Made by a program: the position numbers and the translations under genes
From: Rhodococcus ruber
GTDB lineage: Bacteria > Actinomycetota > Actinomycetes > Mycobacteriales > Mycobacteriaceae
Assembly: GCF_027270735.1 (NCBI RefSeq)
Contig: NZ_JAPWIJ010000003.1
Span: 124,001 to 188,000 of the forward strand
Direction: 5' to 3'
DNA: 64,000 nucleotides
Shown here: positions 1 to 7,981 of the stretch, piece by piece
How positions within the stretch are numbered: the stretch's first letter is position 1
Layout: every line of letters starts with the position of its first letter
The notes under the pieces: model-generated
The model's input: only the letters and a program-made list of their open reading frames with translations
Databases searched by the model: none
What the model was told of the DNA's origin: nothing

Positions 1-484
1 CGTCGCCGAAAGCCTCGCGAATGCCTTCTCCCCAGCTCTTCGCATCGCCACCGTGGTGAATTTCGTCGAGGATCACGAGGGTCTTGCGCGCTTCGGTTCG
101 CACCCGATGCTTGAACGGGTGCGAGGCGATCTGTGCATACGTCACGACCACGCCGTGATAGTCGCTCGACGTCTGACCGGTCGAGTTCGAGAAGCGTGAA
201 TCCAGGGCGATCCCCACCCTCGCCGCGGACTCCGCCCACTGATGCTTGAGGTGCTCCGTAGGTGCCACGACAGTCACCTGATCGACCGTGCGATGGGCCA
301 GCAACTCCGCAGCCACGCGCAGAGCGAACGTTGTCTTACCCGCGCCCGGTGTCGCGACGGCCAGGAAGTCCTTCGGTGAGGCCACCAGGTACTTCGTCAG
401 CGCACGCCGCTGCCACGCGCGCAGCGGCGCTCCCCCGCTCACGGGGGCAGCTGCCTGCTCGGATTGTGGTGTGGGATCGAACAT
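1..484 (-). CDS. DEAD/DEAH-box helicase, N-terminal part (cut by window edge)
   Basis: This reading frame starts at an ATG at 484 and runs open off the left edge, so only about 161 N-terminal residues are present. A Walker A motif (ATPGAGKTT) lies near residue 45, and a DExH box read as LVILDEIHHGG lies near residue 142. This spacing fits the RecA-like domain 1 of superfamily 2 helicases of the Ssl2/type III restriction helicase type. The second helicase domain lies outside the window, so substrate (DNA or RNA) and partners cannot be judged. It is divergent from the YihY/BrkB gene to its right. The family is seen directly; a role in repair or nucleic-acid remodelling is only inferred. Confidence 0.85.
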   Translation of the reverse strand, partial: MFDPTPQSEQAAAPVSGGAPLRAWQRRALTKYLVASPKDFLAVATPGAGKTTFALRVAAELLAHRTVDQVTVVAPTEHLKHQWAESAARVGIALDSRFSNSTGQTSSDYHGVVVTYAQIASHPFKHRVRTEARKTLVILDEIHHGGDAKSWGEGIREAFGD

Positions 485-673
485 GTCAGCGCTCACTGGC
501 CGCCGGTTCCTGGCATCGATGTACTTCCTCGCGCTCTCGGTAGCCCTGCAGTGTCCGCCGTGGAGCCTATCGCTCCACACCGACCGATCCCGCATCGCTG
601 GGGTGAACCGGACGCGACACGGCGGGTCGGTCGTTAGGCGAACACGCCTTTCGTCAGGAATGCTGGAGTGACC

Positions 674-1738
674 ATGAGTGAGTCAACAGGCACAACGCCG
701 ACACCGGAGCGGTTGTCGGCGAGAAAGCCGATACGTGCGGTGTGGAAAGTGACTCTGCGCACCCTGAGCAAAGCGTGGGACGACTCGATCTTCAGCAAGG
801 CCGCCACGGCAGCGTTCTGGCAGACCCTCTCGCTGCCACCGCTCCTCCTCGGTGTGCTGGGCAGCCTGGGATTCGTGGGCGGATGGTTCGGCCCCAATAC
901 CGTCGACATCATCGAATCCAAGATCATCACCTTCAGCAACACGCTGTTCAGCAGCAGTGTTGTCGATCAGATCATCGCTCCGACCGTCCGAGACGTCCTC
1001 GCGCAGGGAAGTGGCGAGATCGTCTCGGTGGGCTTCCTACTCTCACTGTGGGCCGGCTCGTCGGCGATCTCGACGTTCGTGGACTCCATCGTCGAAGCGC
1101 ACGGACAGGCAGACGCGCGAAATCCCGTCTGGCAAAGGTTCTTCGCCCTGCTTCTCTACGTCGGCTTTCTCGTCATCGCGGTGTTCGTGCTCCCACTCGT
1201 CGCGCTCGGACCGGTGTACGTCCAGCAGATATTGCCCGATTCGTGGATCACGTTCGGCAGCGAACTGATCGACTTCTTCTACTACCCGGCCGTCGGTCTC
1301 CTGCTCATCATCGGTCTGACCACCCTGTACAAGCTTGCTCTGCACACCTCGTTGCCGTGGCACCGACTGCTCGGTGGGGCTCTGCTCGCAGGCGTGTTCT
1401 TCATGATCGCCAGTGCGGTGCTCCGCCGATACCTGACATGGGTGACGAGCACCGGGTACACCTACGGCGCGCTGGCCACGCCGATCGCATTCTTGCTGTT
1501 CACGTTCTTCCTCGGCTTCGCCGTCGTTCTCGGAGCCGAGTTCAACGCGACGATTCAGGAGTTCTGGCCGGCCCGGGCTACTCGAATGGACCAGATGCGC
1601 GAGTGGATCGCGGCGCAGGCAGCCACCGACGAGAAGCCGTCGGGACCGATGACCGCCGTTGCTCGACGGCTCGCCACGGGGCCGATCAAACTGGTGGGAG
1701 AACGCGCCCGGCCCGATCGCCCTCCCACCGCCGAGTAG
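674..1738 (+). CDS. YihY/virulence factor BrkB family inner-membrane protein
   Basis: A 354-residue protein with about six hydrophobic segments and charged cytoplasmic ends, typical of the YihY/BrkB family. Family motifs include AAFWQTLSLPP early, LWAGSSAIS in the middle and a C-terminal glycine-rich pair of helices ending in VVLGAEFNA. The function is unresolved across the family; an old RNase BN assignment for its relatives was wrong. I chose the ATG at 674 because GGAG sits five bases upstream; a GTG at 668 is possible. From memory it corresponds to Rv2707 in the same position before sigB in mycobacteria. It is convergent with the DUF3039 gene, four bases away. Confidence 0.9.
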   Translation: MSESTGTTPTPERLSARKPIRAVWKVTLRTLSKAWDDSIFSKAATAAFWQTLSLPPLLLGVLGSLGFVGGWFGPNTVDIIESKIITFSNTLFSSSVVDQIIAPTVRDVLAQGSGEIVSVGFLLSLWAGSSAISTFVDSIVEAHGQADARNPVWQRFFALLLYVGFLVIAVFVLPLVALGPVYVQQILPDSWITFGSELIDFFYYPAVGLLLIIGLTTLYKLALHTSLPWHRLLGGALLAGVFFMIASAVLRRYLTWVTSTGYTYGALATPIAFLLFTFFLGFAVVLGAEFNATIQEFWPARATRMDQMREWIAAQAATDEKPSGPMTAVARRLATGPIKLVGERARPDRPPTAE

Positions 1739-1742
1739 GTCC

Positions 1743-1985
1743 TCACTCGCCTTTCTTCAAGCCCTCGTAGATCTTCTTGCAGTCGGGGCACACGGGAGAA
1801 CCGGGCTTCGCGGACTTGGTGACAGGAAACACCTCACCGCACAGTGCGACCACGTGTGTACCCATCACGGCGCTCTCGGCGATCTTGTTCTTCTTCACGT
1901 AGTGGAAGAACTTCGGCCGGTCGTCCTCGGTGGTCTCGTCCGGCGCAATGTCGGGACGGTCCTTCGTCTGAGTGCTCATGGACAC
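1743..1985 (-). CDS. DUF3039 domain protein
   Basis: An 80-residue acidic protein with two CxxC-like positions. One cysteine lies in the VVALCGEVF segment, and a CPDCKK motif lies near the C-terminus, suggesting a small metal-binding (zinc-ribbon-like) protein. DUF3039 is widespread in actinobacteria and has no established function; the counterpart beside sigB in M. tuberculosis is Rv2708c. The ATG at 1985 gives the full domain. The gene is divergent from the DUF3099 gene, with about 87 bases between starts. Family assignment is firm; a metal-binding role is inferred from the cysteines. Confidence 0.85.
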   Translation of the reverse strand: MSMSTQTKDRPDIAPDETTEDDRPKFFHYVKKNKIAESAVMGTHVVALCGEVFPVTKSAKPGSPVCPDCKKIYEGLKKGE

Positions 1986-2072
1986 AGATTAATCCGTGGA
2001 TCCACAGCGAGGGGTAACCGGTTCCACAGCTCGTCGTATGCATTCTGTGAGCGGTAGTGCCACAGTGGAGGG

Positions 2073-2441
2073 ATGACGAGAACCCCAGGGTTCGACGGCA
2101 GCGCGTACAGCGACTCGCCGGATGGGCCTGTACTGATCACCGAGGCACAGCAGTCGGTCGAAGAGCAGCACAAGAAGCGTGTACGCAAGTACATGTTCAT
2201 CATGTCCTTCAGAATCCCGGCGTTGGTGTTGGCTGCCCTCGCCTACGGAATGTGGATGAATCCGTGGATCTCCATGGCGATCGTCGGCGTGTCCATTCCG
2301 CTGCCGTGGATGGCGGTGTTGATCGCCAACGATCGACCGCCGCGCACGAAGGACGAAATGAGCCGGTACGACTACCGAACCGTGGACAAGCCGCAGTTGG
2401 AATCGAGCAACCACCGAGTGATCGAACCGGGCGACGACTGA
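2073..2441 (+). CDS. DUF3099 small membrane protein
   Basis: A 122-residue protein with a polar N-terminus (about residues 1-45), two closely spaced hydrophobic segments (around 46-68 and 70-86), then a short polar tail rich in acidic and basic residues. This matches DUF3099, an actinobacterial family of two-helix membrane proteins usually found next to DUF3039 and the sigB region (Rv2709 in M. tuberculosis). No enzymatic residues are apparent and the function is unknown. The ATG at 2073 follows GGAGGG at about 2065-2070, a usable ribosome site though close to the start. Confidence 0.85.
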   Translation: MTRTPGFDGSAYSDSPDGPVLITEAQQSVEEQHKKRVRKYMFIMSFRIPALVLAALAYGMWMNPWISMAIVGVSIPLPWMAVLIANDRPPRTKDEMSRYDYRTVDKPQLESSNHRVIEPGDD

Positions 2442-2475
2442 CGCCTGCCCGGAGTGCCGGTGCGACACTTGCGTC

Positions 2476-3969
2476 GTGACTGCACCGACCTCCACACCCC
2501 CGCTCATCGCCGCATGCTCGCAACTCCGGGAGGCCTTCCTCCGAACCGGGTACGACGCGGACGGCGTCCTGACGATGCTCGGCGACGACGCTCACGCGGC
2601 ACTCGGCCGCAGTGAGCCGGTTCCGGTCCGCAACGCCAGCCGAGGTTCCGGTCCATTGGGCGTTCTGGTGCGCCTGTTTCTTCTCGTCGACGATTGCCCC
2701 GAGCCCGACGTCGCCGACGCCATCGCACCCTTGAGTGTCGACGATGCAGTAGCGGCCGGCATCCTCTGCCGCTCCGGGGCCGCGGTGCGGACGTTGCTCG
2801 ACATTCGGCCGCTCGATGCAGGACACGGCACACGGTGGATCGTCTCGGATCCGGACGGCAGCATGCGAGTAGCCGAGACCGCAGCCGACCACGTGTTGGG
2901 CGTCGGCCAAGCCTCCCTGTCACTGCTGCGGGGGACGCCCACGTCCCCGGTCTCGACCGTTCTGGATGTCGGCACCGGCTGCGGCGTCCAGGCCGTCCAT
3001 GCGTGTGGCTACGCCGAGCAGGTGACCGCGACCGACATCAGCCCGAGATCCATGGATCTCGCGGCCGCGACGATGGCGCTCAACGGCCTCGAGGTGGAGT
3101 TGCTGCACGGATCTTGGTTCGAGCCGGTGGCAGGGCGCCGGTTCGATCGCATCGTGGCCAACCCACCGTTCGTCGTCGGGCGCGCCGAAGTGCAGCATTC
3201 CTATCGCGATTCCGGTCTCGATCTCGACGGTGCAAGCGCGTTGATGATCGGACAGGCCCCAGAGCACCTGGCCCCGGGCGGCACGGCTGCCATCCTGGCG
3301 TCCTGGGTCCATATCCGAGGCGAGGACTGGCGCACGCGGGTGGCGTCGTGGCTGCCTGCGCACGGGGTCGATGCCTGGGTGGTCGAACGCGACGTTGCCG
3401 ATCCGGCTCTCTACGTCGGTACCTGGATGCGCGACGGTGGCCTCGATCCCCGCGATCCCGCCGCGGCCGCGGTCGCGCAGTCCTGGCTCGACCATTTCGC
3501 TGCAGCCGACGTGGAGGGAATCGGCTTCGGCTTCGTCTATCTCCGCCGTACCGATACACCGACCGATCTTCTCGCCGAGGAGCTCACTCATGGCTTCTCG
3601 GACCCTCTCGGCAACGAATCGATCGAGTACTTCGCACGATTGGACTGGCTGCGCGAGCACGACATCCTCGACTCTGTGCTCACTCTTGACCCGAACACGG
3701 CACTCGAGCGCGTCTATCTACCCGGCGACGAGGGCTGGGCTCCGGTGGCGGTGCGGGTCCATCGCGGAAACGGCCCGCAGTGGCAGCACGACATCGACGA
3801 ACTCGGTGCAGCATTGCTCGCCGGGCTCCGACCCGATGGTCTGCCGGTCGGTGAACTGGTCGAGTTGCTCGCTGCTGCACACGACGAAGACCCCGAAGAT
3901 CTGGCTGCGCACGCCGTGACGATGATGCAGGGGCTCGTCCGGCACGGCCTGGTTCGGCCGGTCCGATGA
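2476..3969 (+). CDS. Class I SAM-dependent methyltransferase (HemK/RsmC-like small domain)
   Basis: A 497-residue protein starting at GTG 2476. The N-terminal third (about residues 1-150) is an alpha-helical, winged-helix-like region that I do not recognise by function. The central domain is a Rossmann methyltransferase: motif I LDVGTGCGVQ near residue 160, an acidic loop TATDIS, and the NPPFVVG motif near residue 230. NPPF is the signature of enzymes that methylate an amide or exocyclic amine, such as HemK/PrmC and RsmC. The C-terminal 200 residues form a separate domain. The likely substrate is rRNA or a translation protein, by family only. It lies just upstream of sigB, in the same direction. 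Confidence 0.85.
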   Translation: MTAPTSTPPLIAACSQLREAFLRTGYDADGVLTMLGDDAHAALGRSEPVPVRNASRGSGPLGVLVRLFLLVDDCPEPDVADAIAPLSVDDAVAAGILCRSGAAVRTLLDIRPLDAGHGTRWIVSDPDGSMRVAETAADHVLGVGQASLSLLRGTPTSPVSTVLDVGTGCGVQAVHACGYAEQVTATDISPRSMDLAAATMALNGLEVELLHGSWFEPVAGRRFDRIVANPPFVVGRAEVQHSYRDSGLDLDGASALMIGQAPEHLAPGGTAAILASWVHIRGEDWRTRVASWLPAHGVDAWVVERDVADPALYVGTWMRDGGLDPRDPAAAAVAQSWLDHFAAADVEGIGFGFVYLRRTDTPTDLLAEELTHGFSDPLGNESIEYFARLDWLREHDILDSVLTLDPNTALERVYLPGDEGWAPVAVRVHRGNGPQWQHDIDELGAALLAGLRPDGLPVGELVELLAAAHDEDPEDLAAHAVTMMQGLVRHGLVRPVR

Positions 3970-4085
3970 GACCGCCGCGGAGTGCATCACACGAGGTGCC
4001 GTTCCCACCGGTCTCAGTTCTCAGCAACTTCTCAGGACAACCATGACGTAATCCCTGGTCACGCGGGTATCAGAAGGATCGGCGT

Positions 4086-4115
4086 GGGAACTTATCGGAG
4101 TCTCCCGAGCGTTGA
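4086..4115 (+). promoter_or_regulatory. ECF (SigE/SigH-type) promoter of sigB
   Basis: The -35 hexamer GGGAAC is at 4086-4091 and the -10 hexamer CGTTGA at 4110-4115, with an 18-base spacer. Counted as GGAAC-N19-GTT, this agrees with the known consensus for mycobacterial SigE/SigH promoters. The site is 35 bases upstream of the sigB start codon. In mycobacteria sigB is known to be transcribed by such sigma factors, so the assignment fits prior knowledge. An identical pair of hexamers with the same spacer precedes clgR. Confidence 0.8.
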
Positions 4116-4149
4116 ACCTTGTGAGACACCACCGACCAGGAGGCAAGTC

Positions 4150-5121
4150 ATGACCAGCCCCAGCACCACGATTCGTCCACGGCCCACCGATGCCGATCTG
4201 GACGCCCAGAGCCCAGCAGCCGATCTCGTTCGCGTGTACCTCAACGGTATCGGCCGCACGGCGCTGCTGACGGCTGCCGAAGAGGTCGATCTTGCAAAGA
4301 GGATCGAGGCTGGTCTGTACGCCAAGCAGGTTCTCGAGAACACCAAGCGTCTGAGCGCGGTCAAGAAGCGCAACCTCGCCATCATCGTTCGCGACGGTAG
4401 CGCGGCGCGGAGCCACCTGCTCGAAGCGAATCTTCGCCTGGTCGTCTCTCTTGCCAAGCGCTACACCGGTCGCGGTATGCCTCTGCTCGACCTGATCCAG
4501 GAGGGCAACCTGGGTCTGATTCGCGCAATGGAGAAGTTCGACTACGCCAAGGGCTTCAAGTTCTCCACGTACGCGACCTGGTGGATCAGGCAGGCCATCA
4601 CCCGCGGCATGGCCGATCAGAGCCGCACCATTCGGCTGCCTGTCCACCTGGTCGAGCAGGTCAACAAGCTGGCCAGAATCAAGCGTGAGCTCCATCAGCA
4701 GCTCGGCCGTGAGGCGACCGACGAGGAGTTGTCGAGCGAATCCGGCATCGCGGTGGAGAAGATCGCCGATCTGCTCGACCACAGCCGCGACCCGGTCAGC
4801 CTGGACATGCCGGTCGGTAGCGACGAAGAAGCACCCCTCGGAGACTTCATCGAGGATTCGGAGGCCACGTCGGCCGAGAATGCCGTCATCGCCGGTTTGC
4901 TGCACAGCGACGTCAGAGTCGTGCTCGGCACTCTCGACGAGCGTGAGCAGCAAGTCATCCGACTTCGCTACGGCCTGGACGACGGACAGCCCCGCACTCT
5001 CGATCAGATCGGCAAGCTGTTCGGTCTCTCCCGTGAGCGTGTCCGTCAGATCGAGCGCGAGGTGATGGTCAAGCTCCGGCAGGGCGACCGCGCCGAGAAG
5101 TTGCGGTCCTACGCCAGCTGA
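4150..5121 (+). CDS. sigB: RNA polymerase sigma factor SigB (group 2, sigma-70 family)
   Basis: A 323-residue primary-like sigma factor, the usual length for actinobacterial SigB. Region 1.2 is present ([15 protein letters not shown]). Region 2 contains [18 protein letters not shown] followed by the [11 protein letters not shown] stretch that melts and recognises the -10 element. Region 4.2 contains the helix-turn-helix [15 protein letters not shown]. It lacks the long acidic N-terminal extension of SigA. The ATG at 4150 is chosen because AGGAGG lies six bases upstream at 4138-4143; the longer in-frame start at 3982 would run through the ECF promoter. SigB directs stationary-phase and stress transcription. 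In mycobacteria and corynebacteria it sits next to ideR/dtxR; here acuC and the acetyltransferase gene lie between them. Confidence 0.95.
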   Translation: MTSPSTTIRPRPTDADLDAQSPAADLVRVYLNGIGRTALLTAAEEVDLAKRIEAGLYAKQVLENTKRLSAVKKRNLAIIVRDGSAARSHLLEANLRLVVSLAKRYTGRGMPLLDLIQEGNLGLIRAMEKFDYAKGFKFSTYATWWIRQAITRGMADQSRTIRLPVHLVEQVNKLARIKRELHQQLGREATDEELSSESGIAVEKIADLLDHSRDPVSLDMPVGSDEEAPLGDFIEDSEATSAENAVIAGLLHSDVRVVLGTLDEREQQVIRLRYGLDDGQPRTLDQIGKLFGLSRERVRQIEREVMVKLRQGDRAEKLRSYAS

Positions 5122-5183
5122 TCACAGCCACCGACCGGTGGAGCAGCGGTGAGTATCCCCGTTCGCGCCACCTCGTGCGGTAG

Positions 5184-5221
5184 CCGAGCCGACATTCCCC
5201 CCCCCCGGGACGTCGACTCGG
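5184..5221. terminator. Hairpin with C10 tract between convergent sigB and acetyltransferase genes
   Basis: An imperfect inverted repeat, CCGAGCCGAC (5184-5193) against GTCGACTCGG (5212-5221), pairs at nine of ten positions. The loop contains a run of ten C (5197-5206). It lies in the 127-base gap between two convergent genes, so a bidirectional terminator is plausible. There is no U-tract, which is common in actinobacteria. The homopolymer could also be prone to slippage or sequencing error. Confidence 0.45.
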
Positions 5222-5248
5222 CTTCCGCCATTTCGAAGCCTGTCTCGT

Positions 5249-7981
5249 TCAGCGCAGCCGACGTGGGCCGAGATCGGCTTTGGTCGGTTCGGGCCCGATA
5301 CGCACGCGCGCATCGGTGATCTGCGCGCCGTCGGCGGACGCCAGCACCGGCTCGCACGAGATCTCCCTGATATCCGGGATGTCCTCTGCGAGTGCGGATA
5401 TCCGCTGGACCAGATCGATCAGGGCCTTCTTGTTCACAGGCACCGCATTGCGGTAACCGGACAGCAGCGGTGCCGCCTTCGGTGCGTCGATCAATTGGGC
5501 AGCTTCGTCCTCGGTCAGTGGAAGCACCCGAAACGCCCGGTCGCCCAACAGGTCCGAGATGACTCCGGCCAGACCGAACGAGATGAGCGAGCCGAACGAG
5601 GGGTCGTCCTGGACCCGTACGACGCAGCCGATTCCCTTGATTGCCATTCGCTGCACGTGCAGCAGCGGCTCGCCCGAATCGGCCGCCAGATTGCGGTACG
5701 CCACCCGCACTGCGGAGGCGTCGGCCATGTCGAGGCGAACTCCCCCGAGATCGGGCCGATGTCGCCACCGTTCCCCCGTCGCCTTGACCGCCACCGGGTA
5801 GCCCAGCTCGTCGGCTGCCGCCACGGCCTCGTCCTCGTCGGTCACGACGCGGAACGGCACGACCTCCAGCCCATAGCAGGCAAGCAGTTCTGCGGTCTCG
5901 AAATCCGACAGCCAGCGTCCCCGGTTGCCGGCCGAACGCCATCGCTCGACCAGGGTCTTGGCACCCTCGGAATCGATGCTCTTGGGGCGAACCAGGTTCG
6001 ACACCGGTCGCGAACGCCACGAGGAGTAGCGCCACGCCGCGGCCAGAGCAGCAACCGCCCGCTCCGGGCTCGAGTACGAGGGAACCGAACCACGAATCGG
6101 ATGACCACTCGGTCCTCGCACGGCCAGTACGTCGGGAATTCCTTCGGTGGCGAGAAACGTCGACAGCACGGGCTTGTCGGATCCACGGACGGCGTTTCCC
6201 AGAGCCGCCGCGAACGGTTCGACCTCGACCGCAACCGGGGGTACGAACACGACGATGACGGCGTCGATGTCCGACGCAGCCAGGGCCGACGAGACGGCCT
6301 CGGCGAAATTCTCGGGACCGGCTTGCGGGCCGACGTCGATCGGGGTGCTCGCATGCAAACCCTTGGCCCTCGCAGCATCGACCGCCAGCACACCGAGCGC
6401 GGTCGAGTTCCCGACGACTGCGACCCTCGGTCCGACCGGGAGGGGCTGATTACCGAACAGAACTGCGCAGTCGAACAATTCCGAGATGGTGTCGACCTGA
6501 ATGACGCCGGCCTGTGCGAACAGAGCACGCACGATCGAATCGTCGATGTCGGCGCCGATCGCATGTGCGGGCGGAACGGCTCCGCGTCCACTCTTGACGG
6601 CGATGATGGGTTTGCTGCGCGCCACCCGGCGGGCGATCCTGGTGAACTTTCTCGGATTACCGAAGCTTTCGAGGTACAGCAGGATCACCTCGGTTGCCGG
6701 GTCCGAGTCCCAGTACTGCAGCAGATCGTTGCCGGACACGTCGGCTCGGTTGCCTGCCGATACGAACGTCGAGAGACCGAGCCTGCGGTTGGCGGCCTCG
6801 TCCAGGATCGCGATGCCGAGAGCGCCGGACTGGCAGAAGAAACCGACGTTGCCGGGCGTCGGCAGATGCGGAGCGAGAGTTGCGTTCAACCCGAACTCAG
6901 GATCGGTGTTCGCCACTCCCAGCGCATTGGGCCCGATCAACCGCATCCCGTGTGCCCTCGCTGCGAGTACCAATCTGCGCTCGCTCTCCTGCCCCGCAGG
7001 CCCGGTCTCGCCGAATCCGCCCGACACCACCAACAGTGCTTTGACACCCTTGTCCAGACAGTCGTCGAGTACCGCGTCGATGGCGTCGGCCGGAACCGCT
7101 GCGATCGCGAGGTCGACCGGGTCGGGAATGTCGTGCACCGTGGCGTAGGCACGAACGCCGCGGACCGACCGGTGGTCGGCATTGACCGGATAGACCGGGC
7201 CGGTGAAGTTGCCTGCCAGCAGGTTGGCGAGCACCGCGTTGCCCACCTTGGAGCTGTCCGTCGACGCTCCGATGACGGCCACCGAACGGGGGCTGAGCAC
7301 GTTGCGTACGCTGCGCGCCTCGGCGGCGCGCTCACGTGAATTGCGCACCGACAGCAACGCCTCGCTCGGATCGATGGCAAATTCCAGCCGCAGCACGCCG
7401 CCCTCGAAGGACCTGCTGACCTGGTAGCCCGCTTCCCGAAAGACCGTGACCATGTTCCGATTCTCGGCGAGCACCTCGGCGACGAACATGTTGACGCCGT
7501 TCTCGGCGGCGGCTCCTGCGAGATGCTCGAGCAGGATCGGTCCGAGTCCGCGGCCCTGGTGTGCGTCGGCAACGACGAATGCCACTTCGGCCGAGTTGCC
7601 GTCGCCTTCGGGCAGACGTTCGTACCGGCCCACCGCGATGATGTCGTCGCCGAGTACGGCGACGAACGCAACGCGGTCGTGGTGATCGACGGTGGTGAAG
7701 TTGAGCACGTCCCGCTGCGGCATGGTGGGGTACGGACCGAAATATCGGAGATACCTCGTCCGTTCGGAAAGTCGACCGTGGAAGGCGACGATGCGCTCGG
7801 AGTCGGACGGGACGATGGGACGAAGATGCACGACGCCACCGTCGGAGGTCAGTACATCGGCAACCCAGTGGCGCGGGAACGACGTTTCCGCGCGCTCTCG
7901 TGCCAGGTCGTGTGCGCTGGGCTCAGCGGCAGGCTCGTCGGACGAGGAGCTCGAAGACGAGGTGCCGGTCCGATCAGTCAC
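5249..7981 (-). CDS. GNAT acetyltransferase fused to NDP-forming acyl-CoA synthetase-like domains (Pat-type)
   Basis: A 910-residue fusion. After a serine-rich linker, residues of about 40-200 form a GNAT domain with the acetyl-CoA loop QGRGLG. A CoA-binding Rossmann domain follows (VAVIGASTDSSKVGNAV), then succinyl-CoA-ligase-like flavodoxin domains, and finally an ATP-grasp domain. The GNAT-first order is that of the reversed Pat-type protein lysine acetyltransferases known from streptomycetes, so acetylation of metabolic enzymes such as acetyl-CoA synthetase is the likely role. The histidine equivalent to the catalytic His of ADP-forming synthetases is present (PAHAIGADI) but its glycine-rich surroundings are changed. 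I chose GTG 7981: GGAGG lies seven bases upstream, and the start overlaps the acuC stop by eight bases, suggesting translational coupling. Confidence 0.85.
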   Translation of the reverse strand: MTDRTGTSSSSSSSDEPAAEPSAHDLARERAETSFPRHWVADVLTSDGGVVHLRPIVPSDSERIVAFHGRLSERTRYLRYFGPYPTMPQRDVLNFTTVDHHDRVAFVAVLGDDIIAVGRYERLPEGDGNSAEVAFVVADAHQGRGLGPILLEHLAGAAAENGVNMFVAEVLAENRNMVTVFREAGYQVSRSFEGGVLRLEFAIDPSEALLSVRNSRERAAEARSVRNVLSPRSVAVIGASTDSSKVGNAVLANLLAGNFTGPVYPVNADHRSVRGVRAYATVHDIPDPVDLAIAAVPADAIDAVLDDCLDKGVKALLVVSGGFGETGPAGQESERRLVLAARAHGMRLIGPNALGVANTDPEFGLNATLAPHLPTPGNVGFFCQSGALGIAILDEAANRRLGLSTFVSAGNRADVSGNDLLQYWDSDPATEVILLYLESFGNPRKFTRIARRVARSKPIIAVKSGRGAVPPAHAIGADIDDSIVRALFAQAGVIQVDTISELFDCAVLFGNQPLPVGPRVAVVGNSTALGVLAVDAARAKGLHASTPIDVGPQAGPENFAEAVSSALAASDIDAVIVVFVPPVAVEVEPFAAALGNAVRGSDKPVLSTFLATEGIPDVLAVRGPSGHPIRGSVPSYSSPERAVAALAAAWRYSSWRSRPVSNLVRPKSIDSEGAKTLVERWRSAGNRGRWLSDFETAELLACYGLEVVPFRVVTDEDEAVAAADELGYPVAVKATGERWRHRPDLGGVRLDMADASAVRVAYRNLAADSGEPLLHVQRMAIKGIGCVVRVQDDPSFGSLISFGLAGVISDLLGDRAFRVLPLTEDEAAQLIDAPKAAPLLSGYRNAVPVNKKALIDLVQRISALAEDIPDIREISCEPVLASADGAQITDARVRIGPEPTKADLGPRRLR

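Noticed and set aside
5495..7339. 614-codon open frame opposite the acetyltransferase fusion
   Set aside because: It is the antisense shadow of a well-supported gene in high-GC DNA; Arg/Asp/Gly-biased composition and no domain.
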